Shown: positions 1 through 11,536 of the stretch, in pieces
How positions within the stretch are numbered: position 1 is the stretch's first letter
Layout: each line of letters starts with the position of its first letter
Assembly: GCF_963422355.1 (NCBI RefSeq)
Contig: NC_085099.1
Location: 7,511,746-7,575,745, forward strand
Length of the DNA stretch: 64,000 nucleotides
Direction of reading: 5' to 3'
Origin: Corticium candelabrum
Lineage: Eukaryota; Porifera; Homoscleromorpha; Homosclerophorida; Plakinidae
The notes under the pieces: model-generated
The model's database searches: none
Told to the model about the DNA's origin: nothing
Seen by the model: the letters and a program-made list of their open reading frames with translations, nothing else
Position numbers and translations under genes: made by a program

Positions 1-2163
1 TAGTCGGGTCTGGGAGGCAGAGGCTATAGTAATAGTAGCTAAAGAAGGTGGCCCTAATGTGAGACCCTTTCGTGGGCTAATGACTTCTTCGAGGGCTTTT
101 GTAGAGCTTTTGTAGAAAAGAAAAAGTTAGCGATCGACTGCCATGAAAGAAGAAAATTGTGCGGGAATAAAGTCGTGCGATTTCAGTGGACATCATGGGT
201 GATAACAAGTCCTCTCCATCCACCTCTGTTGGCAACTGCTATGTTACTGGTGGATGCATGACCAGGATAGACTGCCAGTAGCATTGCAGCTACAGGTGGC
301 ACAACACTTCCTGTCCTGTGCCTAGACGTTACATAGGATCCCCCTATAATTTACTTGTTTTTAGGTCTAAGCCTTCTGCCTTCTGTGGGCGTGGCACCAG
401 ACGCCATCAGTCCCCTTAGGAACTTGGTTGCACATTTGATGGCAGGGTGTTGTTAAAATAGTAATGGGTACTCATTGCATTCCCACCTGTGCGAGCGAGC
501 ACGTACTATACAGCTGCAGAGTAAAATTTTAAAACAACGTCTAGAATACATTGTTCAATACACTAGCGGTATGTAGTAAAAGATCAGGAAAGAGAACTGC
601 TGCTAGATACCGTAGTAACTTGCAGACGCATTGATTCGGGCAGCATTTATATAGTCAAAGCGGCAAAAAGCAAAACACTACTGTTGCATCTCTAGGTGTG
701 TCTATTACTTCACACATCGATCGTAATGAAATCTCATTCTACATAACCGCGATCAACACAACTCGATACTCACTCACGTATACAGCTCACAACTGTCGAA
801 AGCTGCCTCAAAACTGATCACTCTCTAGATAATTAATGTGTGAAGTACCATGAGTCTAACTTGATCAATATTTCACTCAGCTAGATTTAGACGTCCTCTA
901 TGGAGCGACAGTCGGCAAGCGAAATATTTCAATGCAATTTCAGTCACAAAGCATCGGCCACGGCTAGCGAGATGGCATCAGCCAGGTGCACAGGTAGATT
1001 AGCTACATACTGCTGAATGCACTCAATGGACAGCAAATCGGTTTTGTTCGAAACAGCTTTGTACAATTAATAAACCCTTTACTGTCGTTAGTGACTTGTT
1101 TTCTTCAAATTTCTTTGAACTGTGTACTTTGCGCGTTTTCTTCAGTCAATAGTGTCTAGCGATGACGTCACATGAAGTGTCACAGTTAGTTACGTAAATC
1201 AATAGTCAAGCTAACGGAGAAGCGCCTAACCAACGGTGTAGACATGTAAACTACTGTTCCTTCAATTCGCTCATAGAGTGGCTAGTTAGGAGTGGTGCAC
1301 AATGCACAGTAAAACGCGCATGCCTAGCAGTAAGTGAGCAATGTTTCCATGGCGATGTTAGCAGTTGTTAACTTTCATTACATCAGCTAATTATTATTAG
1401 CAGCTAAGAACAGCATTAACTGTCACAAAAACAGCTAGTACAAGACGCTATATAAGTAAAAACGCTACTTACGCCTAATTCAATCTTGTTGCCATAGCAA
1501 TAATTACAGAGTGACGTCACATAACGTGAAGTGTCAATTTTTGGCACCCATCGAGGAAAACAAACAATTATTCAAAATGATCGATTTGTAACAGCTGTCC
1601 CCTGGGTGTAGGGATGGTGGAACGCAGTCACATAAGTGAGCATAGTTACCATAGAAACATCTCTAGTGATGATGTCACATGACGTAAACTATTGTATGTT
1701 TACTTTCTTCAAAACTAGCAAAGAACGATTCGAATTTATCAATTCTTAAACGATTCCCGGGGGGTAGAGGTGGTGGCGCATGGACAGACGCACGGACGCA
1801 TGGACGCACAGACGGACACTCAGAGTACCCCTTTGACGCATTAGAGAAAACTCGCTCGCTTCGCTCACTCACAAACAATATGTATAGTGGTCAATTGGGA
1901 ATCAACTCCCCCTTCTCCCTCAAAGCCCTACAGATCTCCCAAATTCTGGACTACTGTAAACATAGGTCAAGTTTGACATACAGTAAACTGAAATTTCACT
2001 CATTAGTCACTATTAAAGGTGACTGCTCATGATTCACCACGCAGGTGGAGAGACACCCACAAAAACTTGAAAATGTGCCACGATTTCAAGTTGTGTCACA
2101 ACGAAGCAGAACAAGGGAACTTCTTAGGGTGTACCACGTTCTATGACATACAGTCTTTACTCT

Positions 2164-2166
<3 letters not shown>
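1..2166. other. Gene-poor stretch, no gene recognised
   Basis: I see no supported exon here. The first ~40 bases resemble the inner part of the foldback element at 61522-62839 (GGGTCTGGGAGG followed by an AGAGGCT/CGAGGCT block), so the window probably opens inside a related copy. Two perfect CRE-type TGACGTCA octamers lie at 1163-1170 and 1512-1519. They sit in short phrases that recur at 1150-1200 and 1650-1690, so they look like parts of a dispersed repeat more than promoters. Confidence 0.4.

Positions 2167-2231
<65 letters not shown>
2167..2231. repeat. (AT)n microsatellite
   Basis: Uninterrupted AT dinucleotide run of about 65 bases. Confidence 0.95.
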
Positions 2232-2234
<3 letters not shown>

Positions 2235-4294
2235 GCACTAGCCGTCCTGTATGCGGAAGTTGCATCGTGCTATAGACAGAAAGTTGACTCTGTATGTGTC
2301 ATACTATAGACAGGAAGTAGACTCAGTGCGGGGCTGGTTCGATTTCCACTCGTGTTTGATTTCCACTGCCCTCCGCGTGCGCTCGGACTTGCTGGGTGTA
2401 GGCTCGGGTGGGCTGTGTGCATACAGATGGACAGACGGATTGGTGTGCCGATGCTGCCGGACGAGTGCATGCGATTTCGACTTCTATATATAATTACGCT
2501 AGTGCCGCTTCCGTCTGTCCGTCCATATGCACACAGTGCGGCAGGACAGATGGACGGATCGGCTCGCCAATGCTGCTGGACAGATGAGATTTTGGATGAA
2601 CTTTACCTTTCCACAACCTGGTTTTGCACGTGACTTCTCGTGACTTTTAGAGTACACCGATTTTTAAATGGAGGCTGTAGGGCAAGGGGGAGAAAAGTGA
2701 CTGGTGGGACGGGAGCACCCACCCGGTGGTAGGCTGTGAACCACCCTTGCTGGCATTCCCAACAGTTGAGACAAATTTGTAGGGGCGGTTCCGTTTCCAC
2801 TGCCTACTGCGTGCGCTTGGACATGCCGGGTGTAGGCTAGCAAAGAGAAATGCGAACCGTGTTCTGTCCGTCACGTCAGTTTTGCTTCTCGTGCTTGACA
2901 TTTTGAGAAAGCTAACCACAAGTGTGTTGGGTTTCTTATTCACACATTTGCCATTTACCATCTTGAAATAGTTTGCTGGTGGACGTCGAAGCGCGTTCTC
3001 GAGCTTGTTCTCTTTGCACATGACCCGGAAATGGGTGAAGCAAAAGCATTAGTGCGATGGATCCTAAACTTGAAATGTGAAAAGAAGCCGTGGAGGTGCA
3101 AGAAGAGGTGCTGGACGCCGGTAAGCTACTAGAGAACTTTACACATGGTAGAGGTTTCGGATGCCATCGGATAATGGTCTGTGCTCCACCCATTTTAGGT
3201 CACGTGCAACAAGAAAAAGATTGAGAAATCGGTTTGTCAAAACCTTGTTGAACATAACACAAACAGACAGATAATACACTAGATTATTACAATGACAAGT
3301 TGACTTAACTTAAATTAAAACTGGGATTGTGAGCTGAGCTTTAAAAGAGTAAGTTGTGCATATGCATTGGCTACTGTGCCTTCAAACTTGAGAGAATAGT
3401 ATTTAATGAATAGTATAGGTATACTAAGGCATAGCTACGCCTTCTGACCATTTATCCTTTTTGACCATAACTAAGACGCTATGTGTCTAGTAGTCTAGCG
3501 TAATCATGTAAAATCCATGCAAGAAGCTCTGAGAATTTGTATAGCTGCAAGCGTGCTTTGTGAGAGAGGATCACTATGTTTTATAACCATAACGATTTAG
3601 TGAATCCATACATCCAGCTGTAAAGAGATCTGCAAAAAGTGTATGTACACAACATGGAATTAAAGATAAACAGTAATTAGTAGAACACCTGCTGCAACCA
3701 CAAATCCCATGTCAAAGGTTAATGGGAATTGTCCCCAAACACTAACAAAGAGACCACGCCCAAAGAAGTTAGATGTCATGAGATTGTTCATCTAATAATA
3801 TGTCGGGACCATCAAGACCACTAGAGGTAAATGTCTTAAATGTAGATCCATAATGGATCTTGTAGGAAGACATCCCACACTGCGTCTGTTAAAGCTGTCC
3901 AGCTTTGTTCCCAACCGTCAATAATTGCTGTTTTCCCCTCCCAAACGTCCCTTTTTTGTCCCAACCGTCAAAATGATGGTACTGACAGTACTGGCGAGAA
4001 CACTGCTTAACTCAACGTAAAGATGTCAGCACACAATGATCCACGCATTTGAATTTCACCAGTATAATGTCAGGTGCATGACGTGTTGGTTGTGCTATGT
4101 ACATCTAGATAATAGAAACTAGTGTGCCTATATAAAGACACTAAGAATATATATCCAGTCATTCAGAGAGCTGCCAACTGTAGATTCTTGTTGTCAAAGC
4201 TCACAGCAAATCTTGTATTGTGCTTCAGAGATGTCTCTGACTCTTATAATTTTATACGCGAGGTATGGACACACATCATTGCGAGTTTAGTTTG
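2232..4294. repeat. Patchwork of short duplicated and inverted segments, no gene
   Basis: A ~50-base segment at 2353-2404 (TTTCCACTGCC, then GTGCGCT and GGGTGTAGGCT) recurs in direct orientation at 2786-2833. The phrase around 2408-2440 (TGCATACAGATGGACAGACGG) recurs inverted at about 2512-2535. These look like remains of a dispersed repeat. Short open frames here carry no recognisable domain. From 2850 to 4294 I see nothing else I can assign. Confidence 0.45.
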
Positions 4295-4720
4295 CAGTAG
4301 CGTAGCTAGGCATGAGGCAGTGAGGCAGTTGCCTCGGTAGGAAAAATGGGCGTGGCATTTGTCACGTGGTCACTTTCAGGTCACACTTCTATCACGTGTC
4401 TGTGCTTTATTATGGCAGAGCCGCCAAAGAAGAAGAGAAAGCAGCTGTCTATTCAGTTGGCCTTGGGGTAAGCATAGGATACTAGACTGTGTTTTACGTT
4501 GGGCGAGGCCCCGTTGTAGTTTGAGTTTGTAGGATCACGTGTCATAGTCTCCCCCATGCAAGTGCTCCCCAGTCACTGCCATCTAGCTCACTGGTGGGAG
4601 TGCGTCCCTATACTCAGGCCTATGCATGAATTATCAGTCCCAGTAACTTTTATATTAATAAAAAAATTAATATTAATATCAATTTGCCTCGGTAAGAAAA
4701 AAATCCTGGCTACGCCACTG
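4295..4720 (+). mobile_element. Deleted hAT-type element keeping an NLS-bearing first exon
   Basis: The left end starts CAGTAGCGTAGCTAGG and the right end finishes CCTGGCTACGCCACTG. These are imperfect inverted copies of the CAGTGGCGTAGC-type end common in hAT transposons. Inside, an ATG at 4412 opens a short frame (MAEPPKKKRKQLSIQ...) that runs to a donor-like site G|GTAAGC at 4468. PPKKKRK is a classical nuclear localisation signal, and such a lysine-rich start is typical of first exons of ZMYM-type hAT transposases. No catalytic region follows, so the copy is non-autonomous. I could not define a clean 8-bp target duplication. Confidence 0.55.
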
Positions 4721-5749
4721 GTTTGGAATGGGTATTGTCAACTTTATAATGTGGATGTGAACGTGACACTACAGTACAATGAACATGTCAGTTTTGATTT
4801 CAGATTTTTGTTCTTTGTAACTGCTTGTTGCATCACTGCGATTAAGTCACTATGGACTTAGAGGTGATCGGTGACATGTGCGAAACTGCAGTCAAAGAAC
4901 CTCATGCGAAGAAAGCACATGTTAGTCGATGTATGTGTAATTCAACCAGTAGGCCATGTCTGCATTGTCATGAATTGATGGAGTTTTTACCTGCTACTTC
5001 CCCTTTAAGAACCAGCGTATTGGTACATTAGTCTACTCTACCAACACTCCATGTGTGGCCAACTAGTCAATTGGTGCAAGGCAGCAGTTTCAGACATAGA
5101 CGACGACATCCCAAGTTGTGTGATTCATAGTGTGCAAACCCATGATTGTGTCCATAAACGTTTTATGCTTCGGCAATACTTAGGAATAAAATACAATTGC
5201 AGAGTAAGATAGGTGCTTGGCCATCTTCGCTAAAGTCTGTTCAATTATTGGAGAGGTCTTGGGAACTGCGGTTAATAGATAAGGAATTGAAGAGCAGAGA
5301 TGGGCGTTGTTAATTTCGGCTAGTGAAATAAACGGTTCCAGTTTAGCTATGCGCTTAGGTTCAAAGGTTCAACCAATGCCTCAACTACATAAGCTTGCTA
5401 GCTACAGCTGTTTTACTTATCAATCCATAGTTCAAAGTACGTCCCTGTCAGCTTTCAAGTAGTGGGCGTTATAGCGGTGGCTTTGAAGTTATCAGACACC
5501 TGGTGTAAATGTAAGTGGAGGGCAGGGCCAAGTGAGTGTCATACAGGAAGTTATAAATTGTGTCGTAATAAAGAACCAATCACAGTATTCATTAACTGAT
5601 CTGGAACCTCCTCCTTGTGAGCTTTCCAATGATGTTGGAATCAACCTGCTAGGACGTCCACTTCAGGAGATACGGGTTTTTCCCCACGTCCTCTCTAATA
5701 TTCGAACAGACTTTACAAGACCTACAAGAGACCAAAGCACAGATTCATG

Positions 5750-6021
5750 CAGGGGCATAGCATGACCTCTAGAAATGGGAGCTAAACTTCACTATGCTAC
5801 GTGACATGCCCACTTTTATGGACACGCCCATTTTATTGGCTTTTAGCCTAATTGACTGATAGGGTAGAATCAGTCGTAGACACAGACTGAACATAAGGGT
5901 GGTGTATATACTATATAGAGCTTTGGTCCTTACACGTATTTTATTTAGTCCACAATTTTATGACCACGCTAATAGATGATGGGGTATAGCCTGGTCTAGC
6001 CCATGCCACGCTATGCCCCTG
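5750..6021. mobile_element. Short hAT-like MITE
   Basis: The left end CAGGGGCATAGCATG and the right end (reverse complement CAGGGGCATAGCGTG) form 12-15-base terminal inverted repeats of a type seen in hAT elements, bounding 272 bp. No coding capacity is visible and the flanking 8-mers do not match, so the duplication is eroded or the boundary is off by some bases. Confidence 0.5.
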
Positions 6022-6339
6022 TGGGTGACAGAACAGTATCCCACCTTTGGTGCACAACTTCCTAGTCTGGTTCATTGCAGTATAAGATGTATGGATGCAT
6101 GTATGATAATTAAATACCAAATGCTAAAGTTAAAACGATAAAAATTTACTAAATTTAGAAAGCCAGCTAATCCCACAGCATAACTGATGACAGTATTACT
6201 AACGTAGTCTAATCTTTTATAAAGGATCGACCACCGGCACGGACAATATTTCAACAGCAAGCTCAAACTACATTTTTCTTGTCTCAGACCAGCAAAATGA
6301 CACGTATTGTCTATTAGTCAGGGCATTGTCTGGTGTATA

Positions 6340-7600
6340 TCGAATGGTTGAGTCAAACCGCCAAAACATTTGGCACTTCCTATAATGGTTCATATTGTTA
6401 CCGTAGAACAGGCAGCACACAGCTGATCAAGACACTCAACAAATTTGGGCACAGTATCAGTGAGTCAGCAATTGACAAAATCTATCATTTTGCCATCCAA
6501 TATTGTTCCCAATGTTTCTGCTATGTTTTGTTGCGATAATAATCACCTTAGAGGAACCAGAACAGGCAGTCACACAACCCATTGCATGATGGCATCATCA
6601 TTCAATGAATTCTCTGATAGTGCAGAGTGTGTTTCTGATAATATGCGATTGTTCAAGTCAACTCATTAAAGAGCACTCAAGCGCACCAAAACTTTGAAGC
6701 GGATAAGTATATTGGTGGTAAACAAGCTGGTTGTTACACCTCTCTGCATGCTTTCTCTTCAGAAATCTCAAAAACCGTACTATTATCAGTAACCAGAGAC
6801 TTCACATGGATGCTTTCTAGACTTGGTACCATGAGTGTGGTTTCTCTTCTATGGGAAGCTCAGAACAAATACAAGCAGTACCATCATGAAATGACTTTAG
6901 CAAGAATGTACGTGATATTGTACCACGTCTGTGTGCTGTTGGTTACTCTCCTGTGATCGACCTGTTGCTGCAAGGCTTGCTTATGATGGCTGATGAACTG
7001 GTCAAAGGGACGTAATTGTTCTTGTGGACCAGGCAATCTATGCTGCAAAAGCAGCTGAAAACTACTGGGCAAAGTCGGATGAGTTGAATAGAGTTGTTCT
7101 GAGGCTTGGCGCATTTCACCTTACATGTACATTTTGCGAGGTAATCGGAAAGCGCTTCAGTGACGCTGGGATACGTGACCTAATCATAAAATCAATTGTG
7201 TGCAGTCCTAGCACTGTTGACGCTGTCCTAGCACTGTCCTAGACGACACTACAACAGAGTGGTCCGAGTTCACAAATGTGTGAGGCTTTCCTAAGGCTTT
7301 GCTAGAAAGAGTTTAAAGCGACCATGACTGAAGATGATAGTGACTTGCAGAAATTATGTGAAAACAGTTGTGCTCCAGCTACATATAAGGGCGCAAAAAG
7401 ATGTTACGGAACGCGTCGAGAAGCTCACTAATTTCCAAAAGCTGTTTGATCGGTTCACAAAGTTTTGGCAAACTGGGAACGGTCGGTCCCATGAGCCATT
7501 TATGGCTGTCATATATCGACCTTACAATGTTACTTTTGGTGTTCATCTGAGCCATAACATTTTGTTAGAACAGTACAGTAATAGACTATTTGTAAGTTAG
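6340..7600 (+). pseudogene. Decayed transposon-like ORF, family not named
   Basis: Several reading-frame fragments in order look like parts of one protein family I recall from repeat-rich invertebrate genomes but cannot name. One around 6390-6500 reads like LIKTLNKFGHSISES. The next lies around 6500-6600. One at 7024-7242 contains DQAIYAAKAAENYW and then RLGAFHLTCTF and IGKRFSDAGIRDL. The last, around 7440-7500, contains FTKFWQTGNGRSHEP. Stops and frameshifts separate the fragments, so no intact protein can be made here. There is no clear terminal repeat. The family link rests on memory of the RLGxFH and GKRFxDAGxRDL patterns. Confidence 0.35.
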
Positions 7601-7868
7601 TGTGCAGGTTAGGAAATGTTAGAAATGATGGCAGCTGCCATACATTTATGCAGTTTATATTTGGATTGGTTGTGTTGCCTGATTTTGATGAGTCACAGTT
7701 TTAATTTTTGCTATTTCTGGTTGCACAGGGAACACCATTTCTTTCTGTTGATGCATGGAAGTCTTCATTAAGTTCAAGTTGGTTGTTGTGTCATTTATGG
7801 TTGTTAGTGAATTACTGAAATATATTGCATATGTTTACTGAAAATTTAGATTCGTGTAATCATTGCAG

Positions 7869-10342
7869 TTTTTCTTCAACTGTATCTTGTGTTTCTGGAG
7901 AAAGTGAGAGAGCTGACTTTCACAGAAATATGCTGTTTCTTGCTCCTTTCAAGCAATCAAGGCACCAGATGTTTAGACAACGAAGACCTTATGTATGTAT
8001 ATTGTTCATAGTTTTGTATATAAGGTAATGAGCACTAACTAACGATTTTGTTTTTAAGTCTTGTTCTGTTTCAGCCTCTCATTCTTACCAACAGAATGTT
8101 TTGAAGCAATCTCTAACACCAGTAAAGGGTGGACCATTTCTTGATCAGACATGGACACAAAACAGACCAAAGACCGGACGTCTTCTTAGTGGCAAGTACA
8201 TAATATGGCTTTCAAATAGATAGTATGATTTGTACTTTGCTGTTATTGCTATGTAACAGGTTACGGCCATTATTGGGGAGGTGTGGGTGGCCAAAACCAA
8301 GAATTGATCATTGTGTTGGAATACTGTCGTGTAAGTTTACTGTTAATGTAATAGTTAATTGATTAAGCAACTGAATCATAAGTTTGTGATTAACAACAAC
8401 AGCTGGACTTGCCTGTCATCACCTTTTAGCTATGAGCCATAGAGATGTTGTGAAAATCACATGACTGAGCGAATAACATATCTAGTGGGGGTTCAAGCAC
8501 TGTCTTCTTGGTTATGTGACTCTGTCAGTTTGGAATGTGTGTGAGTTTCAGTCTAGTCAAAATCTGTTATCATGGAGCAGTACCCACATTTGGTCATATG
8601 TGGCATCCACAGATAATGGACAAGCAGCCAATCACAACACAACCAAGCTGTATGAGGGCTTTCACCAGAACAGTCTAGTTCATGTTTGCAAATCACAGTG
8701 TCGTGTTGAATGCGATATGCTCATCTGCAAAGGCCAACATGAAAGTGATTTTTCCTGACGTACTACAATTATACAGGAATTTAATGTTGAGATGTAGAGT
8801 AGCCAGAGGCAAGTTTCATGTTCTGTATCACCATGTCTTGAATTTTGGCATTTCATGATGACAGACATTTTTGCAAAGACAATGGGTTCATAGCTATGGA
8901 AGTGAGGGTGAAACGGATATTTCAATTAAGAAGCACTAAAGTGCTGAACCCTTGGCACTTAATTAATTAAGAAACTACAAGTGTGACCGAAGCAATTCTT
9001 CTAGTGTGCGTTCATCCACCTTGAATCTAATTCGTCACAGCCAATGAAGAGTGAGAGAAGGGGCTGGACACATTGACTAGCACGTGGGATTGTCGGCATC
9101 CAATAGCTATTCGATACCTCTTGAAAGCATGCAAAGACATCATCACATCGACAGACACACTATAATAATTAACTAGTTAACAGCAGCGATAACAGTGAGC
9201 ACATGGGCTGCATTCCAATTGGCCATCCTTTGTTCGCTTGGTCTGTCTATCCATAGAAACAATACTGTAACCCCTTGTGCATGCATGTGTGCCTCGGTTT
9301 AACAACTCAAGCTGGGGCAGCAAGGCTGGAGCTTGTGACACTGTGAATGCGCTTTAGGCAACAGGTTGGCAGTAATACCTACTATGATTTTAGTAGCTAG
9401 ACCATTTTTGCGTTATGTGGGCTAATGCACATGATTACACAGCTGAATCACTTGACTGGGCAAAGAGTGCAAAGTTGCCATTGTAAGGTGAAGAGATTAC
9501 ACAAGGTTTTCCCAGGCATCATCTCAAGAGGGGATGTATAACAACTAGTAATTGAAGCTGTGTTTGCACCCTTGCTTCACAGCTACGAGCCTTCTGAAAG
9601 CCAGAAATGAAATATTGTTTAAATTACAAATTTAGATGCCATTTCCTTCAAAGCACACTACTTGTAAAATCTATCTAAATTGTACAAAGCAACTGTTGTT
9701 TCACGTGACCACAAAGTCTGCAACACCCCTGAAATAGTCTGTAATCGTGAAAGTACTGAGAGTTATCACACACAAGATATAAATGCTCTTGTTTACGTAA
9801 TGTTTGAAACTGTACAACTGAGAGTGCACATGCTACCACATATTAAATTGCACTATTGGAAGGTCATATTGGACCATGTACATTTGAGAAGAACAAGCTA
9901 ATTCAAAACTATGTGTACCACAGTGAGGATGAATGTGAATTGCAGATGCCATCTAAGCAGCTTATTTGTATGATCGTTTATCTCTTATGTTTGAAGAATG
10001 ACTTTTGCTCAAAGATGCAAGTCTACTGCATAATTTTTTGGGGTTTTTTTCAATTTTGTCTGAAGGATTGCTCTCTTCTGTGGAAGAGCTAAGAACGTCA
10101 GCTGCACTCTAACTTGATTTGTTTCAACCTCAATATTGCTCATGTACTTTTGTGTACTGTACTATAAATACCAGTTTGACGATTGTTGTGTTTATTTACT
10201 TTTTTGTTTACTAGCAACCTTAATGACATCAGAAACAAGGGAACTGACACATCAGCAGCCAGTGTCTCATCACTACAGATCAGACAGCAGGAATTTGTTA
10301 AGACCTCCACCTTCTTCAAGAGCTACAAGTCCTCTTAATTAA
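7869..10342 (+). CDS. Putative multi-exon gene, function unknown (partial model)
   Basis: Three adjacent exons keep one frame across two introns: about 7869-7992 (donor GTATGT), 8059-8191 and 8260-8330 (donor GTAAGT). The intron after 8191 would start with GC (G|GCAAGT), a minor but known donor class, and end AACAG. The encoded stretch is rich in Gln, Ser and Gly (HSYQQNVLKQSL, then GYGHYWGGVGGQNQEL) and matches no family I know. A possible last exon is 10215-10342, after acceptor TTTACTAG and ending at a TAA stop, but its phase needs an exon in between that I did not find. I did not find the start codon. The rest of 8331-11536 shows nothing else I can assign. Confidence 0.35.
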
Positions 10343-11536
10343 TAATTAACTAATGGTCATATGTCTGTTATTATGAGTTGTTATCATCGACAAGAAACTC
10401 AAAGCTGTGAATGAACAGCGTCATGAAATTTATTGACTATTTAACAGAATTGACAACATTGATTTCTGTTTATATGTATGTCTAACAAGCTCATGCATGA
10501 TGGTTGATATTTTGGACTAGCATATTATTGATATTCCATACTGGATGAATACTGTTACATGGTGTTTGCTTGCAGATATTATAATATACCTTGATCAGTA
10601 TTCGTAGAAAGAGAGTACGTTGACTCGAGTCATGGTTGTTCTTGATATTGCAGCTACTTTGCCACACAAAACGTTTCTGATCATTCTTTGTAGTGATATA
10701 TGAATGACTAGTTCACTGGCCCGTTCTTGGCATGGGCAAATTAGATTATTAGTTAATTGAAGTCAACGTTACCCAACCACCAGGTGATTTCTACAATTAA
10801 TTGTATTCTGCAATGACAACCATTGCAGCAACAGATATGGCAACCTTCTAGGAGATGTTAATGCTCGAATAGGACGTACCAGATACCAACACATGGCATA
10901 CAATTATTGGTCCTCGTGGAGTAGGTAAAATCAACAAAATGGCCAACGTTTGTTGGAATTTTTTTCCACTAACAAACTTAATATTACTACTAAGACCTGG
11001 TTTTGGCGCAAGTCAAAATTCATCAGTATACTTGGTAGTGTACAGTAAACCAGCAGTACAGTCCCAAACGTGGAACACGGAAACAGATCTAAAACAGTAA
11101 GCACTGTTTCAGGTGCAAAGTCTTCGCCATAAACTCACATGCACATACACATAAAGTAACACAATGAGTCCAGGAATGCGGTAGTTTGTAAAGTGGCTAT
11201 TTAGTTTAAGCTAACAAGGTGACTTGAGTAGGCTGGTTCTGATTTCACAGTTGAGTAAGAAAGCTGTTTGTAGCATGTCTGTGCATCGATCTACCCAACT
11301 GTATATGCTCTTTCTCTCTGCCAGTCATGTCATGGATTGGTTCAGTACTACCACAAGGTAAGCAAACTAAAGCAGCGTCCATTGTCCTTGGTGATTTAGA
11401 GTTTAAACGTAACATAACCCTAAAACATCTACCATTAATTAATAATCAAGAATACAACAAGCTATTCACAAAAACAAGAAATAAAAGCAGCCTCCACTAA
11501 CTGCTTGATTGATAATACATATGACACTGATTAGTC

